A stretch of DNA of 64,000 nucleotides from Dechloromonas agitata is5 (GCF_000519045.1 NZ_KI912532.1:1798001-1862000), one strand, 5' to 3'; positions 1 to 9,441 are shown, counted from the first letter of the stretch. Notes: generated from the letters alone by a model not told the origin. Numbers and translations are program-made.

Positions 1-110
1 GCTGCGGCGATTGCCCCGGCTAGAATTCCAAGTGGATTGCGGCACACGGCATGGGCTGGCTGCCGCGAGGGCAATCGAACCACGGCAGTCAACCAACAGG
101 CTCCCCGCAC

Positions 111-878
111 ATGAAGCTACGCGTACTCGGTTGCAGTGGCGGCATCGGCGGCCGGCATCTGCGCACCACATCGTTTCTCGTCGATCAGGACATCCTGATC
201 GACGCCGGCACCGGGGCGGCTGAATTATCGGTGGCGGAGCTGGCGGCCATCGATCACGTGTTCCTGACCCACGCCCACCTTGACCATATCCTCGCCTTGC
301 CGCTGATGATCGATGCGGTCGCCGACCGGCGGCAGAAGCCGCTTGTCGTGCATGCCATTCCCGCGGTCATCGAGGCGCTGCGCCAGCACATTTTCAACTG
401 GTCTATCTGGCCTGATTTCACCCGCCTGCCGGATGCCGAGCAGCCCTTCATGCGCTTCGCCCCGCTCGAAATCGGCGTGGCGGTTGAACTGGGCGAGCGG
501 CGCATCAGCGCCCTGCCGGTCAGCCATACCGTGCCTGCCGTCGGCTACTGCCTCGATTCTGGGGTCGGCAGCCTGGCCTTTTCCGGAGATACCGGTCCGT
601 CGGCCGAATTCTGGATGGCGCTCAATGGCATCCCGAACCTGCGTTACCTGCTGATCGAGTGCGCTTTCTCCAACCAGGAAGCCCGCCTGGCTGAAGCCTC
701 CAAGCACATGTGCCCGCAAATCCTCGGCGAGCAGTTGGGCCGCCTGCGGCAGCCCTGCGAGGTGCTGATCACCCATCTGAAGCCGGGTGATATCGAGCGG
801 ACCATGCGGGAAATCGAGGCAGACCTGGCCGCTTTCAACCCCGGCATGCTGCAGAACAATCAGATCCTCACTTTCTGA
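111..878 (+). CDS. Metallo-beta-lactamase-fold cyclic-nucleotide phosphodiesterase-like protein
   Basis: The 255-residue protein has the metal-binding motif THAHLDH near residues 54-60, typical of the metallo-beta-lactamase hydrolase fold. The early glycine-rich LGCSGGIGG stretch and the later SGDTGPS and LITHLKPGD motifs match the class II 3',5'-cyclic nucleotide phosphodiesterase/RNase Z-like branch. The ATG at 111 is preferred because the product then starts directly with the first strand (MKLRVLGCSGG); an upstream in-frame ATG at 51 would add 20 unconserved residues. The stop is followed one base later by the start of the HD-GYP gene at 880, so the two are probably co-transcribed. The substrate (cAMP, cGMP or another phosphodiester) cannot be read from the sequence. 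Confidence 0.8.
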   Translation: MKLRVLGCSGGIGGRHLRTTSFLVDQDILIDAGTGAAELSVAELAAIDHVFLTHAHLDHILALPLMIDAVADRRQKPLVVHAIPAVIEALRQHIFNWSIWPDFTRLPDAEQPFMRFAPLEIGVAVELGERRISALPVSHTVPAVGYCLDSGVGSLAFSGDTGPSAEFWMALNGIPNLRYLLIECAFSNQEARLAEASKHMCPQILGEQLGRLRQPCEVLITHLKPGDIERTMREIEADLAAFNPGMLQNNQILTF

Positions 879-879
879 C

Positions 880-2499
880 ATGAACCACAACGGTGCCGTT
901 GTGCCCGAAACCGGTGCCGCGCTCGAAGACGTTTTCCAGCGTCTCGACCAACTCAACGACATCGGCGCTTCGCTCTCCGACGAGCATGACATCAAGCTAT
1001 TGCTCGAAAAGATCGTGCTCGCCGCGAAGCAGATCACGCGGGCCGACGGCGGCACGCTCTACCTGCTGTCGGAAGATCGCCGATTCCTGCACTTCGAGAT
1101 CGTGCGCACCGATTCGCTGCACATCGCCTTTGGCGGCTCCAGCCCGCAAGCCGCTTCCCGCCTCTTTCCCCGGCTGCCACTCTGGCGGGCGGATGGGACG
1201 CCCAATGATTGCATGGTTGCCGCCTACGCTGCCATCACCGGTGCGACCGTCAACATCGCCGACGCGTACGTCGCAAAAGGTTTTGATTTTTCCGGTACAC
1301 GCCAGTTTGATGCCCGCACCGGCTACCGTTCACAATCCTTCCTGACCGTACCGATGAAGGATCACGAGGGTGAGGTGATCGGGGTGCTGCAACTGATCAA
1401 TGCCCTCGACCCTGTCTCCGGCGAGGTCATCGCCTTTTCGCCGGCCGACCAGCGGCTGGCCGAATCGCTCGCCTCGCAGGCTGCCGTGGCGCTCAGCAAC
1501 CGGCAACTGGTGCAGCAGCTGGAAATGCTGTTCGAATCCTTCGTCAGGCTGATCAACCTCGCCATCGACGAAAAATCGCCCTACACCGGCGGCCACTGCC
1601 AGCGCGTGCCGGAACTGACCATGATGCTGGCCGAGGCCGCCGACGCCGCCACCGAAGGGCCGCTCGCCGACTTCAAACTGACCGACAAGGACCGCTACGA
1701 ACTGCGCATCGCCGCGCTGCTGCACGATTGCGGCAAGGTGACGACGCCGGTGCACGTCGTCGACAAGGCCACCAAGCTGCAAACGTTGTTCGATCGCATC
1801 CAGCTGATCGATACCCGCTGGGAAGTTGTCCGGCGTGATGCCGAAATCGCCAAATGGCGCCGCATGGCGGATGGCCAGCCGGCCGAGGCGGCGGAGCGGG
1901 ACTACCAGGCCTTCTGCCGGCAATTGGTGAGTGATCGCGAGCACCTGCGCCGCGCCAATATCGGCTGCGAAAAAATGGACGAGGCAGCCATCGCCCGCGT
2001 CCGGCAGATCGCCGAAGCCTACCGCTGGCAGGGGCCGGACGGACAGGAGCACGCTTTCCTCAGCGCCGATGAGATCGAGAATTTGACCATCCGCTCCGGC
2101 ACCCTGAACGTCGCCGAGCGCGAAATCATCAATCACCACATCGTCGCCACCATCCGCATGCTCGAACAACTCCCCTGGCCCCGGCACCTCAAGAACGTGC
2201 CGGAATACGCCGGCGGCCACCACGAGCGGGTCGACGGAAAGGGTTACCCGCGTGGCCTGAAGCGCGAACAAATGAGCTGGCAGGCCCGGATGATGGGCAT
2301 CGCCGACATCTTCGAGGCGCTAACGGCCAAGGATCGGCCGTACAAGGAAGGCATGGGCCTGGCGCAGGCGCTGGAAATCCTGGAGGGATTCAGCCGCAGA
2401 GGGCACATCGATCCGGATTTGTATGAGGTGTTCGTCAAGGGCGGCGTATTCCAGCGCTATGCCGAGGCCTTCCTGTTGCCGGGGCAGATTGATAGCTGA
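880..2499 (+). CDS. GAF domain / HD-GYP c-di-GMP phosphodiesterase
   Basis: A 539-residue cytoplasmic signalling protein. Residues about 25-210 form a GAF sensor domain, followed by an HD-GYP domain. The HD dyad is in HDCGK (H282, D283), and HHERVDGKGYP ends in the GYP triad at about 455-457, both expected for c-di-GMP hydrolysis to GMP. The insert between the HD motif and the GYP segment is longer than usual. No membrane segment is visible, so the GAF domain probably senses a cytosolic ligand. The start at 880 lies one base after the preceding stop, suggesting coupling with the cyclic-nucleotide phosphodiesterase-like gene. Confidence 0.88.
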   Translation: MNHNGAVVPETGAALEDVFQRLDQLNDIGASLSDEHDIKLLLEKIVLAAKQITRADGGTLYLLSEDRRFLHFEIVRTDSLHIAFGGSSPQAASRLFPRLPLWRADGTPNDCMVAAYAAITGATVNIADAYVAKGFDFSGTRQFDARTGYRSQSFLTVPMKDHEGEVIGVLQLINALDPVSGEVIAFSPADQRLAESLASQAAVALSNRQLVQQLEMLFESFVRLINLAIDEKSPYTGGHCQRVPELTMMLAEAADAATEGPLADFKLTDKDRYELRIAALLHDCGKVTTPVHVVDKATKLQTLFDRIQLIDTRWEVVRRDAEIAKWRRMADGQPAEAAERDYQAFCRQLVSDREHLRRANIGCEKMDEAAIARVRQIAEAYRWQGPDGQEHAFLSADEIENLTIRSGTLNVAEREIINHHIVATIRMLEQLPWPRHLKNVPEYAGGHHERVDGKGYPRGLKREQMSWQARMMGIADIFEALTAKDRPYKEGMGLAQALEILEGFSRRGHIDPDLYEVFVKGGVFQRYAEAFLLPGQIDS

Positions 2500-2774
2500 G
2501 TTTTGCTCGGTTCGCAATTTTGCTGTTTTGTGGCCGGAAATTGATATTCGTGCCGCATTTTGACGGGTGGGGGTGCCGAAAATTGTCATTTCGCTCCGGC
2601 CAGTAACGAGCTATGTCTTTTTACGTTTTGCGACAAAACGCCCGAAACCCATGAATAGCAAGGAGCTTAGCTTGTTTGTCCGATTCTTGAGGGGCGTTTG
2701 GTAAAAGCTGGCATGGAAGCTGATTGGGGTTAGGCAAGCGGTTTTCCCCGCCTTTAACCTTAAAGGAGATTGAC

Positions 2775-3200
2775 ATGAAGAAGGTTCAACAAGGTTTCAC
2801 TCTGATCGAACTGATGATCGTTGTGGCGATCATCGGCATTCTGGCGGCTGTCGCTTTGCCGGCTTATCAGGATTACACGATCCGTGCTCGTGTGACGGAA
2901 GGCTTGTCCCAGGCTTCCTCGGCAAAGACAGCTGTTACGGAAGCTGCCGCCAGCCTTGGCTTGGCCAACGTGACGCAGGCGAATAGTGGTTTTGTCTTTG
3001 CAGCTAACGCAACAAACAACGTTGCCTCCGTTACGATCGCCGATGGTGGAGTGATTACCGTCGTGACCCGAAATACCGGTGCTGCAACCCAGCCGGCTTT
3101 TACTCTCTCTCCTGCACAAGCAACTGCAGACGCTCCTATCGTATGGACTTGTGCGCGAACTGCCGGTTCTGAAAAACACGTGCCGGCAAGTTGCCGTTAA
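2775..3200 (+). CDS. pilA: Type IV pilin (major pilin-like, PilA)
   Basis: A 141-residue prepilin with the short leader MKKVQQG, then the processed start [20 protein letters not shown], the hallmark class IVa pilin N-terminal helix (glycine before F, glutamate at mature position 5). The C-terminal half contains two cysteines (WTCART and PASCR) able to form the D-region disulphide. A clear ribosome-binding site, AAAGGAG, starts at 2761. The gene stands alone and ends at a strong terminator (3244-3270), so it is a monocistronic pilin gene. PilD would cleave it for assembly into the pilus used for twitching, attachment or DNA uptake. Whether it is the main pilin or one of several cannot be told from this window. 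Confidence 0.9.
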   Translation: MKKVQQGFTLIELMIVVAIIGILAAVALPAYQDYTIRARVTEGLSQASSAKTAVTEAAASLGLANVTQANSGFVFAANATNNVASVTIADGGVITVVTRNTGAATQPAFTLSPAQATADAPIVWTCARTAGSEKHVPASCR

Positions 3201-3214
3201 GCTTAAATAGAGCA

Positions 3215-3239
3215 TAAATAGGGGTCAGACCCCTATTTA
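3215..3239. repeat. REP-like perfect palindrome beside the RAYT gene
   Basis: TAAATAGGGGTC, one A, then the exact reverse complement GACCCCTATTTA. The core GGGGTCAGACCCC shares GGGG(T/A)CAGACC with the inverted repeat on the other side of the transposase (4031-4054, opposite strand). Such palindromes beside a RAYT transposase are the expected substrate of that enzyme. Confidence 0.7.
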
Positions 3240-3243
3240 GAGA

Positions 3244-3270
3244 AGCCGGAGCAAATGCTCCGGTTTTTTT
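3244..3270 (+). terminator. Intrinsic terminator of the pilin gene
   Basis: Stem CCGGAGC (3246-3252), loop AAAT, stem GCTCCGG (3257-3263), followed by seven T residues. It sits 45 bases after the pilin stop and before the transposase gene. Confidence 0.9.
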
Positions 3271-3308
3271 GCGCCACAATTATGCAATTGTAATTATTTG
3301 TGCTGCCG

Positions 3309-4025
3309 ATGCCCCGCCGTCCGCGTGTCATTCTTCCTGGTGTTCCGATGCTTGTCATTCAGCGGGGGAACAACCGTCAGGTCTGTTTTTGTTCGGATGA
3401 GGATTACCGCTTCTATCTGGACTGGCTGGGTGAGTATGCCGCCAAGGCCGGTTGCTCCGTTCATGCCTATATTCTGATGACGAATCACGTCCATCTGCCG
3501 GCGTCGTCCGATTCGGCCAGCGGCGTAGGTGATTTAATAAAGGCCTTGGGGCAGCGCTATGTGCAGTATTTCAATCGTACGTATCGGCGGAGCGGAACCT
3601 TGTGGGAAGGGCGTTTCCGTTCCTGCTTGCTGCAGGACGACGCTTACCTGCTGGCTTGCCAGCGTTACATCGAGTTGAACCCGGTTCGCGCCGGTATGGT
3701 CGAGCATCCGGCCGACTATCCGTGGTCGAGTGCACGGGCGAATTTGTTGGGTGAGGAAAACCGGTTAATCACGCAACACCCGCTTTACCTGGCGCTGGGA
3801 GGCGATCCCACTGGCCGCATACAGGCTTACCGTGAGTTGTTTCGTCATGAGCTCGAGCCCGGAATACTCGACGGCATACGTCATGCGACAAATGGTAATT
3901 TCGCACTGGGCAACGCCCGCTTTGCGGAGGAGGTTGCGGCTGTTCTCGGGAGACGGGGGCGGCCCGGTGTGTCTGGCCGACCAAGGAAGCCGGCAACGGT
4001 GGAGAGCTTGAGTTTGTTCGAGTAA
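3309..4025 (+). mobile_element. REP-associated tyrosine transposase (RAYT, IS200/Y1-like)
   Basis: A 238-residue protein of the TnpA-REP family. It has the N-terminal MPRRPRVILPGVP and RGNNRQVCF segments, the metal-binding MTNHVHL (HxH) motif, GTLWEGRF, and RYIELNPVRAGM, which contains the catalytic tyrosine region. All the family landmarks are present and the frame is open, so it may be active. One oddity is NHVHLPASSDSAS, where relatives usually continue NHVHLL. The ATG at 3309 is chosen because the family begins MPRR; a GTG at 3300 in frame is possible. Palindromes at 3215-3239 and 4031-4054 flank it. RAYTs are host-domesticated transposases that maintain or spread REP sequences. Confidence 0.9.
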
Positions 4026-4030
4026 GGGCT

Positions 4031-4054
4031 GGGGGAAACCGTGGTCTGTCCCCC
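4031..4054. repeat. REP-like imperfect inverted repeat downstream of the RAYT gene
   Basis: GGGGGA (4031-4036) and TCCCCC (4049-4054) pair, with a second inner pairing ACC/GGT. Its reverse complement contains GGGGACAGACCACGG, related to the upstream palindrome at 3215-3239. It starts six bases after the transposase stop codon. Confidence 0.55.
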
Positions 4055-4064
4055 TTTCGAGAGC

Positions 4065-5531
4065 TTACCTCGGCAAGCGCTGCGCCAGCCAAGTCTGTAA
4101 TGCCCCATCCAGTCGTTCGATCAACAAGGCATGCCGCCCGCTGATCCACGCTTGGATAGCGTGGTTGCTGCTGTTGCCGATCGCCTTGGTAACCATGCTT
4201 TCCGCCGTGACGCAGTCGTTGATCTGCCCCAATTCGTCCTGCAGACGGGCTAGGGCGGCGAGGTAGGGGCGGAGTTTGGCGGGGGGGGCCAGGGGGGCGA
4301 GGAATTCGAGCGTGTAGCGCAGTTTCTTGAAGGCGATGCGCATCTTGTGGCGTTCGGCGGAGCTCAAGTCGGCGTGGTTTTTGGCGAACTGGCGGGCCTT
4401 GCGGGCGTGGCGGGCGAGTTGCTGACGGGCGAATTCCTCGAGCGGCAGGGGCAGCGTTTCGCCAAGGGTGTAGACGGCGGCGGTGAATTCGAGGAGCAGG
4501 CGCGGGTATTCGTCGACGGCGAGCAGGGTGGTGACGGATTTGCGCGCGTTTTTCGCCTTGCGCTGGGCGATTTTTTGCAGGCGCTTGCCGTCCTTGTTAC
4601 AGGGGAAGGCGGCCTGGAAGGGGGGGAGGGTTTCGCTCAGGAAAACATCCCAGTTGCGGGCTTCGCCGAGGGCGCTGGCGAGGGTTTGCCAGGTCTGGCC
4701 GTAGGCGGCGACGAAGTCGGCGGGCAGGATGGGGGCGAACAGCTTGATGGCGGAGCGCAGGCGGCGCAGGGCAACGCGGGCCTGGTGGACAAATTCCGGA
4801 TCGCTGCAGCTGAGCAGGCCCTGTTCGTTGCGCTGGAAGTGTTCGAGGCAGTTGAGGGCGATGGCGCGGAAGGCGCCGACCGGGCTCATGTCGGCATCGA
4901 TGGCCGCTGGCCGGGCCTTGAAGGGGGCGAGCGGGGTGTCGAGGAAGAGGTTGTAGCCGCGCTCGGCCTTGCTGGCAATGGCCGGGTGCAGGTGGTGATC
5001 GCCCTGAAGTTGGCGGGTCAGCCAGAAGAGATCGTCGACCTTGCCGGAGAGCAACTCGAGCTCGATTTCGCAGATCGGCAGGCGCAGGCCGCGGCTTTCG
5101 ATGTGGCCGCGGTCGATGGCCAGCTCGATCTGTGATTCGCCGAAAGGGACGTGCCAGATCTGGCGTTTGAAGTCGGTGGTGAACACCGGTTCCAGCTGGT
5201 CGATACGGGCTTCGAGAAAGCGGCGGAAATCGTCGTTGTCGACATGGCTGAAATCGAAGGTGCCCGGCGTGGCCTGGGTTTCCCACTCGCTGCGCATGGC
5301 CAGGCCGCCGCTGGCCGGTTCGGCGGATTTGACGGTGCATAGCCATTGCCAGCCTTTCTTGCGAAAGCGAACGGCAACGCGGCGCTGGTGCAGCTCGAGG
5401 CCCGGCGTATCGAAATAGGTGTTGAGCAGGTGCTGGTTCTGCGCCGGGATGTTGGCCAGCAGCGGGTGCTTGGCGAGTCTGGTTGCGGCCTTCGGGCTCA
5501 GTTGCAGCTTGAGTTCGATTTCGGTGCTCAT
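4065..5531 (-). CDS. CYTH and CHAD domain protein (inorganic triphosphatase-like)
   Basis: A 488-residue protein. The N-terminal half is a CYTH domain starting with the signature EIELKLQL (residues 4-11), the ExExK tunnel motif that binds triphosphate and metal. The C-terminal half is a CHAD domain rich in conserved histidines and basic helices, such as HQARVALRRLRSAIKLF and KLRYTLEFLAP. E. coli YgiF has the same layout and hydrolyses inorganic triphosphate; CHAD domains are known to bind polyphosphate granules. The start is the ATG (complement of 5529-5531) giving MSTEIEL; a longer frame upstream runs into the regulator gene in another frame and is rejected. It follows the response regulator at 5579-6286 by 47 bases on the same strand. 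Confidence 0.87.
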   Translation of the reverse strand: MSTEIELKLQLSPKAATRLAKHPLLANIPAQNQHLLNTYFDTPGLELHQRRVAVRFRKKGWQWLCTVKSAEPASGGLAMRSEWETQATPGTFDFSHVDNDDFRRFLEARIDQLEPVFTTDFKRQIWHVPFGESQIELAIDRGHIESRGLRLPICEIELELLSGKVDDLFWLTRQLQGDHHLHPAIASKAERGYNLFLDTPLAPFKARPAAIDADMSPVGAFRAIALNCLEHFQRNEQGLLSCSDPEFVHQARVALRRLRSAIKLFAPILPADFVAAYGQTWQTLASALGEARNWDVFLSETLPPFQAAFPCNKDGKRLQKIAQRKAKNARKSVTTLLAVDEYPRLLLEFTAAVYTLGETLPLPLEEFARQQLARHARKARQFAKNHADLSSAERHKMRIAFKKLRYTLEFLAPLAPPAKLRPYLAALARLQDELGQINDCVTAESMVTKAIGNSSNHAIQAWISGRHALLIERLDGALQTWLAQRLPR

Positions 5532-5578
5532 CGTTCCCTTCCTGGTGGGACTGGTGCCGACATGGCGGGTTGCCCCGC

Positions 5579-6286
5579 TCAGTGGCGGGTTTCGACGTCG
5601 GCGACGAAAACGTAGCCCTGCGAGCGCAGGGTCTTGATGAAACTGCTGCCATCGGCCTGCTTGCCCAGGGTGCGGCGGATCTGGCTGACATGCACGTCGA
5701 TGATGCGGTCGTACGGCATGTATTCGCGCTTCAGGACGCGCGAAAGCGTTTCGCGCGACAGCGTCTCGAACGGGTGCTCGAGGAAGGCAAGCAGCAAGGC
5801 GTAGCCGGAAACGCCCAGCGTGGCGGGCGGGTGGTCGGTGTGCGTCAGTTCGCGGGAGGCGGTATCCAGCGTCCATTCGCCGAAGTGCAGCCGGCGCAGG
5901 TCGCCACGTGACATCGGGGTGCTGCGCTGCGTGCGGCGCAGCAGGGCGCGGACACGGGCCAGCAGTTCGCGCAGGTTGCAGGGTTTGGGCAGGAAGTCAT
6001 CGGCGCCGATCTCGATGCCGATGATGCGCTCGATTTCGTTGGAGCGCGTCGTATGGATGAGAACCGGCACATCGGAAGTCTGGCGCAACTGGCGCAGCAG
6101 TTCGAGACCATCGCCGTCGGGCAGGCTGAGATCGAGGATGACAATGCTCGGGGCCTGCTCCAGTTGCTGCCACATCGCGGCCCCGGTCGGGGCATGGAGG
6201 CTCTCGATGCCGGCGCTGGCCAGGGTCGAACTCAGGAGATGGCGGGTGCCGGGATCGTCTTCAACGATAAGTGCGGTTTGCCGCAT
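5579..6286 (-). CDS. OmpR-family response regulator (orphan)
   Basis: A 235-residue two-domain protein. The receiver domain (about 1-115) has the acidic pair in VEDD, the phospho-acceptor aspartate in VILDLSLPDGDGLELL and the conserved lysine in DDFLPKPCN. The C-terminal winged-helix domain ends in RIIDVHVSQIRRTLG and IKTLRSQGYVF, typical of OmpR/PhoB DNA binding. The start at 6286 gives MRQTALIVEDD; a start six codons upstream is possible. No histidine kinase lies nearby. The next gene on the strand is the CYTH-CHAD gene, a likely co-transcribed partner or target. Confidence 0.88.
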   Translation of the reverse strand: MRQTALIVEDDPGTRHLLSSTLASAGIESLHAPTGAAMWQQLEQAPSIVILDLSLPDGDGLELLRQLRQTSDVPVLIHTTRSNEIERIIGIEIGADDFLPKPCNLRELLARVRALLRRTQRSTPMSRGDLRRLHFGEWTLDTASRELTHTDHPPATLGVSGYALLLAFLEHPFETLSRETLSRVLKREYMPYDRIIDVHVSQIRRTLGKQADGSSFIKTLRSQGYVFVADVETRH

Positions 6287-6499
6287 GGATTCGATTCGTC
6301 GCATACGAAAAGCCGGATTGTAATCGATTGCCTTGGGTCGGATATGCTTGAAGAATTTTTGATGGCGAAGCCTTTTCCCGAAGGGGGCGCCCTTGTCGGC
6401 TGGGTCTGCTGCCGCCTTCAGCCGGTTCCTTGCCTTGTGGCAGAATCGAACAGGATAATCGAATCGCTATGCGCATTCGGCGCTGGCAGGGGAGGGATC

Positions 6500-6997
6500 A
6501 TGGGGTGGCAAGGGGTGACACGGAATTTGCTGTGCGGCGTGGTCATGGCCGTCTGTACGTCGGGCTTCGTGGCGCATGCGCAGGAGGTGCGAGCGCCGAG
6601 CAAGGGGCAGACCCTGTATCTGCCGATTTATTCACACATGCTGTATGGCAACCTGGGCAAGAGCGGCAAGGCGTCCTACGTACTGCTGTCGGCGCTGGTC
6701 AGCATTCGCAACACCGACGCTAAGCGGCCGTTGCGCGTGCTGTCGGCGCGTTATTTCGACACCAACGGCAAGCTGCTGGCCGAGCGTGTGCCGACGCCGA
6801 TGCTGATTCCGCCGTTTGGCACCCTGGAGTTGTTCGTCGAACTGAATGACGCCTCTGGTGGCTCCGGGGCCAATTTCATCATCAAATGGGATGCCGAGCA
6901 GCCGGTCAGCCCGCCGCTGGTTGAATCGCTGCACGCCAACATGGATGGTGGCAAGGCGGTGATCTTCATGACGCAATCGGTGCCGCTCGCTGAATGA
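6500..6997 (+). CDS. DUF3124 secreted protein
   Basis: A 165-residue protein with a Sec-type signal peptide ([19 protein letters not shown], cleavage probably after AHA). The mature part resembles DUF3124: [15 protein letters not shown], then a beta-rich region with [13 protein letters not shown] and [12 protein letters not shown]. The ATG at 6500 is supported by GGAGGG just upstream; the open frame extends further 5' but that part overlaps the regulator gene antisense. Its last four bases overlap the start of the potassium channel gene (ATGA at 6994), so the two are translationally coupled. The function of the family is not known to me; a periplasmic role linked to the channel is an inference. 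Confidence 0.78.
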   Translation: MGWQGVTRNLLCGVVMAVCTSGFVAHAQEVRAPSKGQTLYLPIYSHMLYGNLGKSGKASYVLLSALVSIRNTDAKRPLRVLSARYFDTNGKLLAERVPTPMLIPPFGTLELFVELNDASGGSGANFIIKWDAEQPVSPPLVESLHANMDGGKAVIFMTQSVPLAE

Positions 6998-8052
6998 GCG
7001 ACGCCCGGGGCATGCCCACCATCAACACCGCGCAGACCGGCTACATCGTCCGTCTGGTCTATGTCGCGATCGGGCTGCTGGTCTTTGTTCACGTCTTCGG
7101 CACGGTCGGCTACATGATCCTGACCGAGGGCAAATATTCGTGGTTCGATGCCTTCTACATGACCTTCATTACCGTGGCGACCATCGGTTACGGCGAGATT
7201 ATCGACATGTCGAGCAACCAGCCAGCCCGGATGCTGACCGTGGTGATCGGCATCCTCGGTGCCGGCAACCTGTCGCTGCTCTTTTCGGTCGTCACCGTGG
7301 CGCTGCTCGAAACCGACCTCAATGGAACCTTGCGGAGAAAACGCATGGAAAAAGCAATCAGGAAACTTAAAGGCCATTACATCCTGTGTGGCTTCGGTCG
7401 GGTGGGGCGCAACATCGCGCACGAACTGGAGGCGACCAACCGCCATTTTGTCGGGGTGGATGAAGAGTTGCAGCATCTCGAGGATTACAAGGAAAGGAAC
7501 CCGGGGTTCCTGTATCTGCATGGCGATGCCAGCGACGACGATGTGCTGGTGGCGGCTGATCTGGAGGATGCCAAGGGTCTGTTCGCGGTGACTGGCGACG
7601 ATTCGCGCAATCTGATGATCGTCATCACCGCCAAGCAGTTAAAGCCGGAACTCCGCGTCGTTGTCCGCTGCACCGAAACGCGCAACATCGAAAAGATGCG
7701 CAAGGCAGGCGCGGATGCGATCGTCTCGCCCGATTTTACCGGCGGCATGCGCATCGCCTCGGCGATGATCCGGCCGCACGTGGTGTCCTTTCTCGACGAG
7801 ATGCTGAAGTCGGAAAAGAACCTGCGGGTCGAGGAGGTGCCGGTGCCGGCCGGCTTCATTCCCAAGCCGCTGGGCACCCTGGAGCTGCGCAGCGCCAACT
7901 ACGTGCTGCTCGCCGTGCGGGAACGCAACGGCAGCTGGCAGTTCAATCCGGACAAGGATTTCCAGCTCAAGCCGGGCTTTACGCTGATCGCCATGGCCAG
8001 CCCGGTTGGGCGTACCGAGATCGAAACCTTGCTGATCGAGATGGCTTCCTGA
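6994..8052 (+). CDS. Two-TM potassium channel with RCK (TrkA-N) regulatory domain
   Basis: A 352-residue protein. Two membrane helices (about 18-42 and 78-103) flank a pore loop with the selectivity filter TIGYGE (63-68). From about residue 125 a Rossmann-fold RCK/TrkA-N domain begins with [18 protein letters not shown], followed by a TrkA-C-like tail. The architecture is that of Kch/MthK-type ligand-gated K+ channels of the inner membrane. The start overlaps the DUF3124 stop by four bases. The glycine-rich motif suggests nucleotide binding by the RCK domain. Confidence 0.88.
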   Translation: MSDARGMPTINTAQTGYIVRLVYVAIGLLVFVHVFGTVGYMILTEGKYSWFDAFYMTFITVATIGYGEIIDMSSNQPARMLTVVIGILGAGNLSLLFSVVTVALLETDLNGTLRRKRMEKAIRKLKGHYILCGFGRVGRNIAHELEATNRHFVGVDEELQHLEDYKERNPGFLYLHGDASDDDVLVAADLEDAKGLFAVTGDDSRNLMIVITAKQLKPELRVVVRCTETRNIEKMRKAGADAIVSPDFTGGMRIASAMIRPHVVSFLDEMLKSEKNLRVEEVPVPAGFIPKPLGTLELRSANYVLLAVRERNGSWQFNPDKDFQLKPGFTLIAMASPVGRTEIETLLIEMAS

Positions 8053-8082
8053 GCGATCGACGGGGTTTTCCAGTGCGGCAGT

Positions 8083-8096
8083 TGACGTTAACGTCA
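8083..8096. promoter_or_regulatory. 14-bp palindromic operator candidate before the MFS gene
   Basis: TGACGTTAACGTCA is an exact palindrome. A -10-like TAGAAT follows at 8099-8104 and the MFS start is at 8158. Its form resembles sites bound by MerR-family regulators, which is inference only. Confidence 0.5.
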
Positions 8097-8157
8097 GCTA
8101 GAATCGGGGTCGCCTGCTCAAAGGCCCCGAAATAACGATAAACCAGACGGAGAACCC

Positions 8158-9441
8158 ATGCAGCACCTGACCCCGGAACAAATGAAGCGTCGCTGGCTGG
8201 CGCTTGGCATCGTCGCCCTGGCCTACGTGCTGTCCTTCTTCCAGCGCTTCGCCCCGGCCGGCATTGCCAATGACCTGGCGGCAGCTTTCGAGACATCAGC
8301 TGCCTCGCTCGGCGTGCTGGCGGCGACCTATTTCTATGTGTACACGGTGATGCAGGTGCCGACCGGCATGCTGGCCGATACCCTCGGGCCGCGTCGCATC
8401 CTGATGCTGGGGGGCGTGATTGGCGGTGTCGGCAGCTTCCTGTTCGGTCTGGCACCCTCGCTCGACATCGCACTGGTCGGGCGGACCCTGATCGGTCTTG
8501 GCGTGTCGGTGGTCTTCATCGCCATGCTCAAGCTGATCGCCGTGTGGTTCGAGGAGAGCCGTTTCGCCACGTTGGTCGGTCTTTCCATGCTGATCGGCAA
8601 TCTCGGTTCGGTGCTGGCCGGGGCGCCCCTTTCCGCTGTTGCCCAGGCGACGGGGTGGCGCGGCGTCTTCGTCGGCGTTGGCGTATTGTCGCTAGTCCTG
8701 GCGGTGCTCTGCTGGCTGATCGTACGCGATCGCCCGGAGGCGGAGGGGGCTGCCCCGATGGCGGCGCCCCGCTTCGACCGCACGGTGCTGTTCAACAGCC
8801 TGCTGTCGGTGGTGCGCAACCGGGCCACCTGGCCGGCCATCCTGGTCAATACCGGTCTGTGCGGCGCCTTCTTCACCTTTGCCGGCTTGTGGACGGTGCC
8901 CTATCTGATGCAGGTGCATGAGATGACGCGTCCGGTCGCTGCTAATCACCTGTCGCTGTGGTTTGGCGGTTTCGCGGTTGGCTGCCTGGCGCTGGGCTCC
9001 CTGTCCGACCGCCTGGGCCGGCGCAAGCCGGTAATCATCGTCGCCAGCCATGTGTACGGTGCTGTCTGGCTGATCCTGCTATCAGGCGTGCGCATGCCCC
9101 TGGAATTTTCTTATGCCTTGTTCGCCCTGCAGGGCCTGGCGACGGCGAGTTTCTCGCTGACCTGGGCCTGCGCCAAGGAGGTCAATCCGCCGATGCTGTC
9201 CGGCATGTCGACCAGCGTGACGAACATGGGCAGCTTCCTGGCGGCAGCGATCTTTCAGCCGGTGGTCGGCTGGGTGATGGATCTCGGCTGGAAAGGCGAC
9301 ATGGTCGCCGGGGCGCGCGTTTACGACCTGGCGGCCTGGCGGGGGGGCGTCGGGGTGGCGACAGCCTTGGCGCTGGTTGGTATCGTTTGCAGCTGGTGGA
9401 TCGTCGAGACGCGTTGCAGGAATATCTGGAAGCCGGCCTGA
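8158..9441 (+). CDS. MFS transporter
   Basis: A 427-residue inner-membrane protein with about 12 hydrophobic segments. The loop 2-3 motif of the major facilitator superfamily appears as GMLADTLGPRRILMLGG, and a related copy in the second half as GSLSDRLGRRKPVIIVA. The N-terminal YVLSFFQRFAPAGIANDLAAAF resembles nitrate/sugar-phosphate-type MFS carriers of proteobacteria, but the substrate cannot be assigned. It is transcribed alone, with a palindrome and -10-like element upstream at 8083-8104. Confidence 0.82.
   Translation: MQHLTPEQMKRRWLALGIVALAYVLSFFQRFAPAGIANDLAAAFETSAASLGVLAATYFYVYTVMQVPTGMLADTLGPRRILMLGGVIGGVGSFLFGLAPSLDIALVGRTLIGLGVSVVFIAMLKLIAVWFEESRFATLVGLSMLIGNLGSVLAGAPLSAVAQATGWRGVFVGVGVLSLVLAVLCWLIVRDRPEAEGAAPMAAPRFDRTVLFNSLLSVVRNRATWPAILVNTGLCGAFFTFAGLWTVPYLMQVHEMTRPVAANHLSLWFGGFAVGCLALGSLSDRLGRRKPVIIVASHVYGAVWLILLSGVRMPLEFSYALFALQGLATASFSLTWACAKEVNPPMLSGMSTSVTNMGSFLAAAIFQPVVGWVMDLGWKGDMVAGARVYDLAAWRGGVGVATALALVGIVCSWWIVETRCRNIWKPA

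Noticed and set aside
2709..2724. Sigma-54 promoter for the pilin gene (TGGCAT-N5-CTGA)
   Set aside because: The -24 half is acceptable but the -12 half has GA where GC is required.
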